A DNA stretch of 64,000 bases from an uncultured Sphaerochaeta sp. (GCF_963667405.1 NZ_OY763408.1:1821757-1885756), one strand, 5' to 3'; numbered from the stretch's first letter, positions 17,994 to 30,155 are shown. Numbers and translations are program-made. Notes: a model not told the origin generated them from the sequence alone.

Positions 17994-18836
17994 TTATCTG
18001 CTCACCGCTTTCCATGTCGCATTGATGAAAGCATCGGCATCGCTGCGCCGGGCAATGAGACAACTGTACAGGATATCGACCACCACCAGCTGGCTGAGCC
18101 GGCTTAGGGAAGCCCCTTGGCGATAGAGCGCCTCGCTGTCCGGAACGGCGAGCACCTGATCGCTGATTTTCGTAAGGGAATTGCCCCCAACCCGGGTGAT
18201 GGCTATGACTGTAGCTCCCGATTGCTTGGCCTTCTGGGCCACGGTGAGCATGCTGCGCGTCTCTCCCGAGTAGGAAAAAACAAGACAGACACTCTTCTCA
18301 TCAAGAGAACAGGCATTGACAATCTGCAAATCCTGTTCCGAGGGAAACGATGCATACATGCCAAGCCTTCCCAATTTCTGATAGAGGTCCATTGCAGCCA
18401 AGGCAGAGGCTCCGATACCAGCCAAGAGAATCTTATGGGCCCCGTTGAGTGCATCAAGCGTCTTGTCCAACGACTTGGTGGAAAGGACACTCACCACCTT
18501 GTTGATGTTCTCACAGACTGCCTGCACCATCATGGAAGCAATCTGCTGGGAATTCTGCGCTTGCTTGACATCAAAAAGATACGGGCCATCGCTGACAGGG
18601 CTCTTCCCATAGACTTCCTTGGCCAAGGAGAGCTTGAGCTCAGCATATCCATCAAACTGCAGGCGCTTGCACAGCCGCACCACAGCAGCGGCACTGCTCC
18701 CCGCCTTCTCAGCCAAGTCGGTGATGCTCATCGAGACAGCATCCTGCGGATGCTCCAGAATATAGGAGGCTACCTTTGCTTCCGAGGGAGCAAGGTGCCT
18801 GAGTGCCTGGTTGAGGAGAATAGTGCAACCTTCCAT
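17994..18836 (-). CDS. RpiR-family regulator (candidate MurR)
   Basis: The start is taken at ATG 18836 (280 aa); a TATGCT box lies 7 bp upstream and no ribosome site is seen. The N-terminal HTH_6 domain (residues 1-77) includes MSITDLAEKAGSSAAAVVRLCKRLQFDGYAELK. The C-terminal SIS domain (about 115-245) contains ILLAGIGASALAAMDLYQKL and VCLVFSYSGETRSML, a sugar-phosphate sensor. It lies among murQ, the sugar kinase and the MurNAc genes, so it most likely senses MurNAc-6-P or a related phosphosugar. Palindromes at 11859 and 16256 are its probable targets. Confidence 0.88.
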   Translation of the reverse strand: MEGCTILLNQALRHLAPSEAKVASYILEHPQDAVSMSITDLAEKAGSSAAAVVRLCKRLQFDGYAELKLSLAKEVYGKSPVSDGPYLFDVKQAQNSQQIASMMVQAVCENINKVVSVLSTKSLDKTLDALNGAHKILLAGIGASALAAMDLYQKLGRLGMYASFPSEQDLQIVNACSLDEKSVCLVFSYSGETRSMLTVAQKAKQSGATVIAITRVGGNSLTKISDQVLAVPDSEALYRQGASLSRLSQLVVVDILYSCLIARRSDADAFINATWKAVSR

Positions 18837-18915
18837 AGCACAGAGCATAGCATAGCAGCTCTTCTTCCAAAAGCTTTCTCTGGTTTTTTTCCCACCGGTA
18901 TCCCATACTTAGGCC

Positions 18916-19824
18916 ATGGACGGAATATACCTCGGAATGGATGGAGGGGGCACGCGTTGCCGCCTTGCAGTTTGGGATGCAGACAAGAAACTTCTCTATG
19001 AGGATACAGGAGAGAGTTCCAATCCCTATGCGGTAGGGCTGCCTGAGGCACAGGATCATGTAAAACGGATTCTTGAGCCGTGCCTGAACCATAAGGAGGT
19101 GGCACACAAACCAATCCTAGGCTTCTGCTTCGGCAGCGCCGGGCTGGGGAGGAAGGAAGAACACCAACGATGGGAACAGTTCTTTGCCCGGGAGTTCCCT
19201 TCCCTCGTCCCACGGCTTCTGGTCAGTGATGCAACCCTCCTTCTGGTGGGCAGCCATCTTCAGCCAACCGGCTTGTGCCTGATCTGCGGTACCGGTTCGA
19301 TCTGCCTGGGGCGCAACGAGGCTGGTGTTGAGGTACGCAGCGGAGGATTGGGCATTGCCCTAGGGGATGAGGGATCGGGGTGGTGGATCGCCCACGAGGC
19401 GATCAAGCGGTGCTACCGCAGCAGCGAAGGAAGGGACTTGCAGACAACCATGACAGCATCCCTGCTCACCTTCTACGGCTTCTCATCACTTGCCGGAGGC
19501 ATTCCCTACTTCAACGACCGCAGCCGTACCAAGGCAGAAATTGCAGCCTTTGCCTCTGAAGTGGGGCATGCTGCAGCACAAGGCGATGAACTGGCTCTGA
19601 GCATCTACGCAGAAGCAGCTGATGAGCTTGCTGCTTTGGTCGGTTCGGCGCAGCACAGGCTTCCTGACCCCTATCCCAAACGACTGAGTCTGGCAGGTGG
19701 TGTGCTTGAAGGTGATGCTTTGCTGCGGTCCCTGGTCTGCAAGCGCCTTGACCCACGGCTTGCAACATCCCTTCCCAAAGCCGGTGCCCTGCAAGGCGCC
19801 CTCATTCTGGCAAGCCGTTTGTAA
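18916..19824 (+). CDS. BadF/BadG-type N-acetyl amino sugar kinase
   Basis: A 302-aa ASKHA-fold kinase: phosphate-1 loop LGMDGGGTRCRLAVWD at the N-terminus, LICGTGSICLG in the middle, then LGDEGSGWWIAHEAI. The family includes GlcNAc kinase and the Clostridium GlcNAc/MurNAc kinase MurK. With MurQ, NamZ and NagZ nearby and no MurP PTS, phosphorylation of imported free MurNAc and/or GlcNAc is the likely job. A CATACT box ends 6 bp before the ATG and there is no ribosome site. Confidence 0.85.
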   Translation: MDGIYLGMDGGGTRCRLAVWDADKKLLYEDTGESSNPYAVGLPEAQDHVKRILEPCLNHKEVAHKPILGFCFGSAGLGRKEEHQRWEQFFAREFPSLVPRLLVSDATLLLVGSHLQPTGLCLICGTGSICLGRNEAGVEVRSGGLGIALGDEGSGWWIAHEAIKRCYRSSEGRDLQTTMTASLLTFYGFSSLAGGIPYFNDRSRTKAEIAAFASEVGHAAAQGDELALSIYAEAADELAALVGSAQHRLPDPYPKRLSLAGGVLEGDALLRSLVCKRLDPRLATSLPKAGALQGALILASRL

Positions 19825-19828
19825 GCAG

Positions 19829-19864
19829 AAAAAAAATGGCGTTGTCCTGGGAAAAGACAACGCC
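19829..19864 (-). terminator. Rho-independent terminator of the gpx genes
   Basis: GGCGTTGTC / GACAACGCC is a 9-bp perfect stem with a 9-nt loop, followed on the minus strand by eight T. It lies between the convergent kinase and glutathione peroxidase genes. Confidence 0.9.
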
Positions 19865-19896
19865 GGCATAGGGTAATACTGTGTGTGTTTGGAGTG

Positions 19897-20442
19897 TTAG
19901 AGAACGTTCTCGATGGCCTTTGCTACCTTGGCCAGATCGTGAGAAGGCTCAAATCGTGCAACCACTTCCCCTTCCCGGTTTACCAGGAATTTGGTGAAGT
20001 TCCACTTGATCTCAGAACTCTTCTCATACGCAGGATCTGCCTTGCGCAAGATGCCGTCAAGAATCGGAGCGATCTTGTGGCTCATATCGAAACCAGCGAA
20101 CCCCTTCTTGCCCTTCAGATAGTTGTACAACGGGATTGCACCTTCACCATTGACTTCAATCTTTCCAAACTGGGGGAACTTGGTCCCAAATTTGAGCGTA
20201 CACATTTCGTGGATCTCCTCAATCGACTCAGGAGCCTGTCCATCGAACTGGTTGCAGGGGAAGTCCAAGATCTCAAATCCTTTCCCCTGATAGGTTTCAT
20301 ATATTTTCTCAAGTTCAGTGTATTCGGGAGTGAACCCACACTGGGTGGCAGTATTCACCACCAAGAGCACCTTGTTCTTGTATTGGGAGAGCTTTACGTC
20401 CTCACCTTGTCTTCCTTTCACGGTAAAATCATATACGGTCAT
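19897..20442 (-). CDS. Glutathione peroxidase family protein (1)
   Basis: A 181-aa thiol peroxidase. It reduces hydroperoxides, in bacteria usually with thioredoxin. The peroxidatic residue is Cys35 in NTATQCGFTPEY (not selenocysteine). FPCNQF and WNFTKFLV are the other family motifs, carrying the Gln and Trp/Asn of the catalytic tetrad. There is no signal peptide. It is the second of two tandem gpx genes on the same strand; the copies are clearly related, suggesting duplication. Confidence 0.93.
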   Translation of the reverse strand: MTVYDFTVKGRQGEDVKLSQYKNKVLLVVNTATQCGFTPEYTELEKIYETYQGKGFEILDFPCNQFDGQAPESIEEIHEMCTLKFGTKFPQFGKIEVNGEGAIPLYNYLKGKKGFAGFDMSHKIAPILDGILRKADPAYEKSSEIKWNFTKFLVNREGEVVARFEPSHDLAKVAKAIENVL

Positions 20443-20527
20443 AAGCTCCTCCTGCTATATCGTTTGCTATTTAGTTTTTCACAACTTATATACAGATAGT
20501 ACCCATGCACCAAAAGTTTGTCAAGCG

Positions 20528-21073
20528 TTATAGTAAGATTTTTATCTGCCGCTCAACATCCCCCAAAGCCGCAGTCGGCTCAAACCGGGCAATGATGGTC
20601 CCCTTCCTGTCAGCCAGGAACTTGGTGAAGTTCCATTTGATCGAAGGATCTGCCTCAAAGTTCGGGTCTGCCTCGCGCATCTTCTCAGTAAGACGGGCAC
20701 TTTTCTCATGCTTGGGATCAAAGCCGGCAAACCCTTTCTGCGATTTGAGGAAGGTGTACAGAGGATGTTCTCCTTCCCCATTCACCTCAAGTTTGGCAAA
20801 GCGGGGGAAGGTGGTGCCAAAGTTCAGCGTGCAAAATTGGTTGATCTCCTCAATGCTGCCCGGAGCCTGTTCCTTGAACTGGTTGCAGGGGAAATCGAGA
20901 ATTTCCAAACCGAGTTCCCGATAGGTCTTGTAGAGAGCCTCAAGCTCATCGTACTGCGGGGTGAACCCGCACTTGGTTGCGGTATTGACGATGAGCAGGA
21001 CTTTGCCCGCATACGTGGAAAGCTGGACAGGCGTGCCATCCATTGCGCGTACGCTGATATCATACAGATGCAT
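20528..21073 (-). CDS. Glutathione peroxidase family protein (2)
   Basis: A 181-aa paralogue of the next gene. ATG 21073 is chosen over an in-frame TTG 12 bp upstream because GGAGGT precedes the ATG. It has Cys35 in NTATKCGFTPQY, FPCNQFKEQAPGSIEEI and WNFTKFLAD. It lies just downstream of lacZ, separated by a GC-rich hairpin, so partial co-transcription with the lacZ operon is possible. It is cytoplasmic and probably protects this anaerobe against peroxide. Confidence 0.93.
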   Translation of the reverse strand: MHLYDISVRAMDGTPVQLSTYAGKVLLIVNTATKCGFTPQYDELEALYKTYRELGLEILDFPCNQFKEQAPGSIEEINQFCTLNFGTTFPRFAKLEVNGEGEHPLYTFLKSQKGFAGFDPKHEKSARLTEKMREADPNFEADPSIKWNFTKFLADRKGTIIARFEPTAALGDVERQIKILL

Positions 21074-21093
21074 AGGGACCTCCAATTACAGAG

Positions 21094-21117
21094 CATCCTG
21101 CCCGTGCGGGCAGGATG
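21094..21117 (-). terminator. 10-bp GC-rich hairpin after lacZ
   Basis: CATCCTGCCC / GGGCAGGATG with a 4-nt loop lies 10 bp past the lacZ stop. No T-run follows on the minus strand, so termination may be incomplete. Confidence 0.6.
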
Positions 21118-21126
21118 AACGAAAAA

Positions 21127-24288
<3,162 letters not shown>

Positions 24289-25101
24289 TTATTTGACTGA
24301 CCCCAGCACTCCTTCGACGAAGCGCTTTTGCTGGGTGAAGAAGAGAATCAGGGTCGGCAAGGTGGTGATGGTGACCGACAGCATGAGTATACCATAGTCA
24401 GTGGTGTATCCGGCGGTAAGTCCGGTGATCAACAACGGCATGGTCTGGCTGTCTTGGCTTTGCATGATGATCAGAGGCCAGAGATAGTTGTTCCAAGCCG
24501 CCATGAAGGTGACAATGGCAGCGGCTGCAAAGGTTGGGGCCATGATCGGCACGAAAATCCTGAAAAAGATGCCGAACTCCCCAAGTCCGTCAACCCTTGC
24601 CGCCTGCACCGTCTCAATCGGGAACGATTCGGCACTCTGGCGGAAAAAGAAAATCAGGAAGGCCGTCGAGATGGTGGGAAGGATGAACCCGATCGTGGTA
24701 TCCAAAAGCCTTGCTTGGCTGAACATTCTGAAGAGAGGGACCATGAGGGAAGCGAAAGGAACCATCATGGAGAGCAGAAGCATACCCATGAGGGTATCCT
24801 TGCCCTTCTCCCGATAGACCTGGAATCCATAGCCGGCAAGACTGCAGAAGAACAGGCTTGCCAGGGTATTGGCTATGGCATTGCGCAACGAATTCCAGAA
24901 CGCATTTCCCAAACGGACGGTGGATGCGAGGGTCTTTATGTTTTCAAAGAGGTGGGTGCCGAAGAACATCCTCCCCTTGATGATGTCCACACTCGCATTG
25001 GTCGAGCTGACGATCATGAAGTAGAAAGGGAACACGGAGAAGAGACAGACGATGACCAGAAATACATATTTTGCGATTGAGGTTGCTTGGCGTTTTTTCA
25101 T
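24289..25101 (-). CDS. CUT1 ABC transporter permease (LacG/MalG type)
   Basis: A 270-aa inner-membrane permease with six predicted helices. The EAA-type loop reads VQAARVDGLGEFGIFFRIFVPIMAP. It overlaps the upstream permease by 4 bp and ends 9 bp before lacZ, so all are in one operon. A galactoside substrate is inferred from lacZ. Confidence 0.9.
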   Translation of the reverse strand: MKKRQATSIAKYVFLVIVCLFSVFPFYFMIVSSTNASVDIIKGRMFFGTHLFENIKTLASTVRLGNAFWNSLRNAIANTLASLFFCSLAGYGFQVYREKGKDTLMGMLLLSMMVPFASLMVPLFRMFSQARLLDTTIGFILPTISTAFLIFFFRQSAESFPIETVQAARVDGLGEFGIFFRIFVPIMAPTFAAAAIVTFMAAWNNYLWPLIIMQSQDSQTMPLLITGLTAGYTTDYGILMLSVTITTLPTLILFFTQQKRFVEGVLGSVK

Positions 25102-25976
25102 CGTTTGTTCCCCACTTTGACCTGGATGAAGGAGAGCACGGCTACCATGACCAGGATTGCATAGGAGACTGCCGCGGCATAGCCGAATTGCGGATTGTAC
25201 ATGAACGAGAGGTTGTAGATGTACTGGCTGATGGAGAGCGTCGCAATACCCGGTCCGCCGTTGGTGATGTTGCGAACCTCGTCAAAGAGTTGCAGCGTGC
25301 CGTTGGTGGACATGATGGTGGTGAGCAGGATCACCGGCTTGAGCAAGGGGACGGTGATATGGAAGAACTGGGTGCTGGCTGAGGCTCCGTCGATGCGCGC
25401 CGCCTCGTAGATGCTGCGGTCAATGTTCTGTAGTCCTGCAAGATAGAAAACGGTATTGTAACCGGTCCAGCGCCAGGTGATGGTCAGGATGATGACGAAC
25501 TTTGCCCAAATGGGATGGGTGAGCCAGCTCATCGGCCCATCAAGGATTCCCAAGGCAATGAGGGATGTGTTTGCTATCCCGTCAATGGAGAAGAAGGACT
25601 TGAAGATCATGGCCGAGGAGACCAGGCTGGTCGCGCACGGCAGGAAAATCATGGTCCGGAAAATTCCTTTGAACTTGAGCTTCGGATCGTTGAGCATGCT
25701 GGCCAGAACCAGGGCCATCAAGAGCATGATGGGTACTTGGATGACCAGGTAGGTGATGACGTTGCCCACCGAGGTGAGGAACATCTCATCCTCAAAGAGT
25801 CGGGCGTAGTTCTTCAGGCCGGCGAATTTCAGGTTGTTGCCTCTCCCCGACTGCAGAGAGAGCAGGAAGGCACTGATCATCGGATAAAAATTCAGGATGA
25901 AAATGAAGAGTGCCGCGGGGATGACGAACAACCAGCCGTACAGGTTGATTTTCTTTGTCAATGTGGTTTTTGCCAT
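25098..25976 (-). CDS. CUT1 ABC transporter permease (LacF/MalF type)
   Basis: A 292-aa membrane permease: N-terminal FVIPAALFIFILNFYPMISAFLLS and EAA loop YEAARIDGASASTQFFHITVPLLKP. A weak AAAGG ribosome site precedes the ATG at 25976. It lies between the binding protein and the partner permease. Confidence 0.9.
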   Translation of the reverse strand: MAKTTLTKKINLYGWLFVIPAALFIFILNFYPMISAFLLSLQSGRGNNLKFAGLKNYARLFEDEMFLTSVGNVITYLVIQVPIMLLMALVLASMLNDPKLKFKGIFRTMIFLPCATSLVSSAMIFKSFFSIDGIANTSLIALGILDGPMSWLTHPIWAKFVIILTITWRWTGYNTVFYLAGLQNIDRSIYEAARIDGASASTQFFHITVPLLKPVILLTTIMSTNGTLQLFDEVRNITNGGPGIATLSISQYIYNLSFMYNPQFGYAAAVSYAILVMVAVLSFIQVKVGNKR

Positions 25977-26009
25977 GATGCCTTTCCCTTGTACGTGGCG
26001 TTCAGAGAA

Positions 26010-26040
26010 TCCGATACCGCCAGTATACAGCGGTATCGGA
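26010..26040 (-). other. Intra-operon hairpin after the lac binding-protein gene
   Basis: TCCGATACCGC / GCGGTATCGGA is a perfect 11-bp stem with a 9-nt loop. There is no T-run. It occupies the same position, between binding protein and permease, as the hairpins at 5807 and 10114. Confidence 0.65.
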
Positions 26041-26059
26041 GTTGAAAACAGGAATTTGC

Positions 26060-27358
26060 TTACTCGCTCATCAAGAACTCAACGTTCTTCTGGGCAGTGG
26101 CGAGGGCGGAGTCGATGTTCGCACCCTGCATGACCTCACTGAGAGCGCGGGCGATGGCATCACGGGCTTCATAGTTGAAGACACCATACTTGACGTTGGG
26201 AACCTTGCCTGCGAAGTTGACCAGATCCTCATAGATCTTCTGGCCACCGAAGAACTCGATGGGAGTGGAGTACACCGGGCTCTTTGCAGCAGGAAGCCAG
26301 GTAGCGATGGCTCCGCTGGAAGGAAGGATGGTCTCATAGAGAGCAACGCTTCCGCCGAAGGTCTTGGCAAGGAAATCGATGGCAACTTCAGGATGCTTGG
26401 AGTTGGCCATGACCATCCAGCCCGAACCGCCCTGACTGGAGTAGTTCACCGAACTGGCGATGTTGGCGAACCTAGGGGTGTTGGTGACAGCCCACTTGCC
26501 GCTCTGGCTCTTCTCGCCCTGGATTGATCCACTGATCCAGCAGCCATTGATCGTAGAGGCAACGGTACCGTTGTTCAGGGTTGCAATGTAGGCGTTCCAA
26601 TCGGGAACGAGGATACAGACACCACTGGTCACCATCTCCTTGGTGATGCGAAGGGCTTCCTTGAGGACTGCATTGTCCTTGATGTAGGCTTTGCCCTGCT
26701 CGTCAAACATCCAGGTGCCTGCACTCTGGAGCATCAGCATCGGGAAGTCGGGCTCGTTGGCAACGGTTGAGATCATGGCAATGCCGGTCTTTGCTTTGAC
26801 AATCTTGCCAAGCTCGATGAAGCGTTCCCAGGTGATGTCATTGAAATCGCTGACTTTCAGGCCAGCCTGTTCAATGATGTCCCTTCTGATGAACGTGCCG
26901 GTGGCGCCATTGTCAAACGGTACGCCGTAATGCTGGCCGTCGATGGTACCGACATCAACCTTGAACTGAGCGAACTGGGAGAGATCCATCTTGCCATTGA
27001 GTGCAACGAAAGCCTCAGGATAGGTCATGACGTTCTTCTGGATGGCATTGTCCTGCATCAGGATGATGTCGGGCAGGTTGGACGTGGCGTTTGCACTGAG
27101 GCTGGTGATCAGCTTCTGCTGCAAGTCGTTCCACGGAGTCTCCACCACATTGACGGTCACATTGGGATGGTCCGCCCCATAAATCTTTGCCGCTTCATTC
27201 ATGGCATAGATGTTGAATGCAGGGTCCCAGCACCATACAGTGAGGGTCACTGGGGCATTCGGATCAGCAACGGCTGCGGTTTCGGCCTTTCCCCCGGCGA
27301 ATGCAAGGGAAGAGACAAGAAGCAGCACTACCATAACAACACACATGGTCTTTTTCAT
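26060..27358 (-). CDS. CUT1 extracellular sugar-binding protein (galactoside operon)
   Basis: A 432-aa exported binding protein. It has a signal peptide (MKKTMCVVMVVLLLVSSLAFA-GGKAE), TLTVWCWDPAF at the start of the mature fold, NLPDIILMQD, and GVPFDNGATGTFIRRDI, all typical of SBP family 1. A strong AAGGAGG site precedes the ATG. It is the first gene of the operon ending in lacZ. The divergently encoded two-component system at 27530 may regulate it. Confidence 0.9.
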   Translation of the reverse strand: MKKTMCVVMVVLLLVSSLAFAGGKAETAAVADPNAPVTLTVWCWDPAFNIYAMNEAAKIYGADHPNVTVNVVETPWNDLQQKLITSLSANATSNLPDIILMQDNAIQKNVMTYPEAFVALNGKMDLSQFAQFKVDVGTIDGQHYGVPFDNGATGTFIRRDIIEQAGLKVSDFNDITWERFIELGKIVKAKTGIAMISTVANEPDFPMLMLQSAGTWMFDEQGKAYIKDNAVLKEALRITKEMVTSGVCILVPDWNAYIATLNNGTVASTINGCWISGSIQGEKSQSGKWAVTNTPRFANIASSVNYSSQGGSGWMVMANSKHPEVAIDFLAKTFGGSVALYETILPSSGAIATWLPAAKSPVYSTPIEFFGGQKIYEDLVNFAGKVPNVKYGVFNYEARDAIARALSEVMQGANIDSALATAQKNVEFLMSE

Positions 27359-27516
27359 ACCATTTCCTCCTTGTGTTTCTCGAACAAGTTTGCTACGTTT
27401 TGAACAGTTTCAGCATACGGTCAACCATCAGGGAACGAAAGGGACAGAAATACTGATTTGCCTATTTTTTCCCGGTTCCTTCAGTACAAAAATACCGACG
27501 CGGAAAAAGGCTGTGC

Positions 27517-27522
27517 TATACT
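27517..27522 (+). promoter_or_regulatory. Extended -10 box directly upstream of the kinase gene
   Basis: TGC-TATACT is an extended -10 box; the kinase ATG starts 7 bp after it. No Shine-Dalgarno sequence and no good -35 box are visible. A leaderless transcript is suggested. Confidence 0.5.
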
Positions 27523-27529
27523 CAAGCAA

Positions 27530-28813
27530 ATGAACGGAGAAACACAATTCCAGCGAAACCTACGGTTTCATCACATACTCGAAGCCTATGCGTATCTCTT
27601 GCTTGGCATTTCCCTTGTTCTTTTCATCATGACCTATGGTTTTGAGGGAGGAGCCAGCAGCCGTCCGTTCGAGTTTTATCGAACCTTCTTCATCTTCCTG
27701 CTGCTTTTTGCCTTCATGCAGGTCCTGCTTGCCCACACCGAAAACCTGCTGGGAATCCTCTTGCTCTGCTTTCTCAGTCTCATGACACTTATGGTCCTCG
27801 ACTACTCGCTCAATGACTTTCTGACCATACGCCTCTCCCTGTTCCTTGCCTTCCAAGCGGTGGTGTTGGTCAAACTGCCCTTCCCCTTGGCATGGTTTGC
27901 CCCGGTGGCACTAGCATCACTCTTCCTGTACTTCCAGCTCATGCCCCAGTTTCTGGGAGCCAATGACCTGAACACCCTGCTTCGGCCGGCAGACCCTGCT
28001 GAACTGACCATGTTTGTACTGGTCCTGTTGGTCTGTGCCTATTTTCAGGTTGGCTTGACCCGACTGCACGAATTGCATGAGAAAGCGAAGATGCAGATCG
28101 AGATCCTCAATACCACCATCACCAAGCTGACGATTTTCAGCCAGAGCCTCCAATCGTATGCACGGACGGCTGAACTCGAGGCGGCCAAGAAGGAACGCTA
28201 CCGCATCTCCCGGGAGATACACGATATCAGCGGATATATGTTCACCAACATCATCGCCATGATGGATGCCATCGTTGCAACCGGATGCCGTGACTGCGAG
28301 AAAACCAGCGAGATGTGCAGCGGGGCCCGCAGCCAGGCACAGGAAGGCTTGGTGGAAACCCGCAGGGCTTTGCACCTGCTTCGCAAGAGCGACCAAGAGC
28401 GTGAAGTGGGGATGAAGGCAATTCATAAAATCAAAAAGATTTTTGAGGGAACGACCGGAGTGCAGGTTGAGATTGAGAGCGGCAACCTTCCCGCTTCCTT
28501 TGGCGATGAGATTGATCTCATTCTCTACCGCATCGTACAGGAAGGCCTGACCAACGCCCTTCGGCATGGCCACGCCACCCGTGTGAGGATGCTCTTTTGG
28601 ATTGTCAGCGAATCGGTGCAGGTAATCATTCTTGACAACGGAAGCGGGGCGAAGAAGATAATCAAGGGAATAGGGCTCGCCGGGATGGAAGAGAGGATCA
28701 GCAAACTCGGAGGACAGGTAAAGGCGGAAAACGCCCCGGAAGGGGGTTTCCAACTGACGGTGACCATCCCTATGCAGAAGGAGTTGAGCGATGATACGTA
28801 TTCTGTTGGTTGA
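27530..28813 (+). CDS. Sensor histidine kinase, NarL/HisKA_3 type
   Basis: The start at ATG 27530 gives 427 aa; the upstream 24 codons lack support. The N-terminal half has about six hydrophobic membrane segments (residues about 20-195) and no recognised extracellular sensor domain. A short coiled coil leads into the HisKA_3 dimerisation domain with the phospho-acceptor His in ISREIHDISGYMF, then a HATPase (LYRIVQEGLTNALRHG, DNGSGA, GIGLAGMEERI). An unusual cysteine cluster (GCRDCEKTSEMC) follows the acceptor His by about 20 residues. It overlaps its response regulator gene by 23 bp. Confidence 0.9.
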   Translation: MNGETQFQRNLRFHHILEAYAYLLLGISLVLFIMTYGFEGGASSRPFEFYRTFFIFLLLFAFMQVLLAHTENLLGILLLCFLSLMTLMVLDYSLNDFLTIRLSLFLAFQAVVLVKLPFPLAWFAPVALASLFLYFQLMPQFLGANDLNTLLRPADPAELTMFVLVLLVCAYFQVGLTRLHELHEKAKMQIEILNTTITKLTIFSQSLQSYARTAELEAAKKERYRISREIHDISGYMFTNIIAMMDAIVATGCRDCEKTSEMCSGARSQAQEGLVETRRALHLLRKSDQEREVGMKAIHKIKKIFEGTTGVQVEIESGNLPASFGDEIDLILYRIVQEGLTNALRHGHATRVRMLFWIVSESVQVIILDNGSGAKKIIKGIGLAGMEERISKLGGQVKAENAPEGGFQLTVTIPMQKELSDDTYSVG

Positions 28814-29450
28814 CGACCAGCCACTCTTTGTCCAGAGCCTCAGAATGAGCCTGGAGAACTACACCGATGACTTTCAGGTGATTGGCATCGCCAAGACAGG
28901 AACCAGTGCCATCCATATGGCCTTGGAGTCGGAGGTGGATGTCATTCTCATGGATGTACACCTTCCTGATATCAACGGGGTGGTTGCAACCTCGCGGATA
29001 TTGGAGCAGAAGCCATCGGTCAAGGTTGTCATGCTCTCCACCTACGATGAGGATGAGTATGTCAGGGAAGCACTGAGAATCGGAGCCTCTGGCTATCTGC
29101 TGAAAGATATCTCCCCTACTGAGCTCATCGCCGCCATCCGCGCTCTCCATTCGGGCCTTGTGCAGATCTCTCCCAAGATTGCAGCAAAGCTCATCAATGC
29201 CATGTACGACGGCACCAGCCCCAAAATTCCTGAAGTATCCAGCCGTTTCGAATGGTTCGACACCCTTACCTCCCGTGAAAAGGAGATCTTCGGCCTGATA
29301 GCCACCGGCTTTGACAACCAGCAAATCGCCGACCACCTGCAACTGGCTGAGCAGACCGTGAGAAACAACATTTCCACCATCTACTCAAAACTTGAGGTGA
29401 AGGACCGCTTCGAGATCATACGGCTTGCCAACATGATTCGGTACCATTAG
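28791..29450 (+). CDS. NarL/FixJ-family response regulator
   Basis: A 219-aa regulator. The receiver domain (1-120) has the acidic pair in LLVDDQPLF, the phospho-acceptor Asp in VILMDVHLPDINGV, a Thr/Ser switch in MLSTYD and the lysine in YLLKDIS. The C-terminal LuxR-type HTH is LTSREKEIFGLIATGFDNQQIADHLQLAEQTVRNNISTIYSKL. It is co-transcribed with the kinase. The target is unknown; the divergent galactoside importer/lacZ operon is the nearest candidate. Confidence 0.93.
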   Translation: MIRILLVDDQPLFVQSLRMSLENYTDDFQVIGIAKTGTSAIHMALESEVDVILMDVHLPDINGVVATSRILEQKPSVKVVMLSTYDEDEYVREALRIGASGYLLKDISPTELIAAIRALHSGLVQISPKIAAKLINAMYDGTSPKIPEVSSRFEWFDTLTSREKEIFGLIATGFDNQQIADHLQLAEQTVRNNISTIYSKLEVKDRFEIIRLANMIRYH

Positions 29451-29530
29451 ACACAATTAATAACTTGTCACAATCAGCTCGCAATTTTGTTTCTTAGGTA
29501 GAGACTTGTTGATCATCTGGAGGTTCTGCC

Positions 29531-30067
29531 ATGAAACGAATGCTGTTAGTATGTGTCCTTATGCTCACCCTTGCGGTCGCCATCCTGCCTGCCCGCGATC
29601 AGAAAATCGCTGTCGGAGGTCAAATAGGCTTTGCCGCGTCAGGGGTTGTGGTCGATATCGGCCTTGGCTCTCTCTATCTGCAGGCCGGCGTCAACTATCC
29701 GTTGGGGGTCAGCTACATTGCCTCCGCACTTGAAGCAGAAGACGTCTTTTATGATATCGTCACCTTCAATGCTGACATAAGCCAAGCGTTCGCCCTGAGC
29801 GAGAACTTTGACCTGAAACTTGGAATTGGCACTACCGCTTTCTCAAACTTCGGCCCTGTTGTCCTCGGTTTGGGAGGGGTAGTTCTCAAAGGCGAATACT
29901 GGATTCCAAACCAGAATTACGGCTTGTTTCTGAATCTGAACATCCCGATTCTCGCCTACGGGTTCATTGAGGATGATGATAATTTCGATGGAGGGGTTGT
30001 GTTCAATCCCCTGTTGCCGCTTGCAGGCCTCTTGACCTCAACGGTTGGGGTTCTGTATACGTTCTAG
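29531..30067 (+). CDS. Exported protein, possible outer-membrane beta-barrel
   Basis: A 178-aa protein with a signal peptide (MKRMLLVCVLMLTLAVAILPA) and a mature part made of alternating hydrophobic/polar strands rich in Gly and aromatics, ending in VGVLYTF (C-terminal Phe), as in small beta-barrels. A GGAGG ribosome site precedes the ATG. It lies 80 bp after the response regulator. No named family is recognised. Confidence 0.7.
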   Translation: MKRMLLVCVLMLTLAVAILPARDQKIAVGGQIGFAASGVVVDIGLGSLYLQAGVNYPLGVSYIASALEAEDVFYDIVTFNADISQAFALSENFDLKLGIGTTAFSNFGPVVLGLGGVVLKGEYWIPNQNYGLFLNLNIPILAYGFIEDDDNFDGGVVFNPLLPLAGLLTSTVGVLYTF

Positions 30068-30155
30068 TGGAGAAGCACGATTTTTTCACAAGTTGTGACA
30101 TGACAAAAAACTTGTACAGATTCTGGTGATTACCACAATAATTACACTTCTATTT

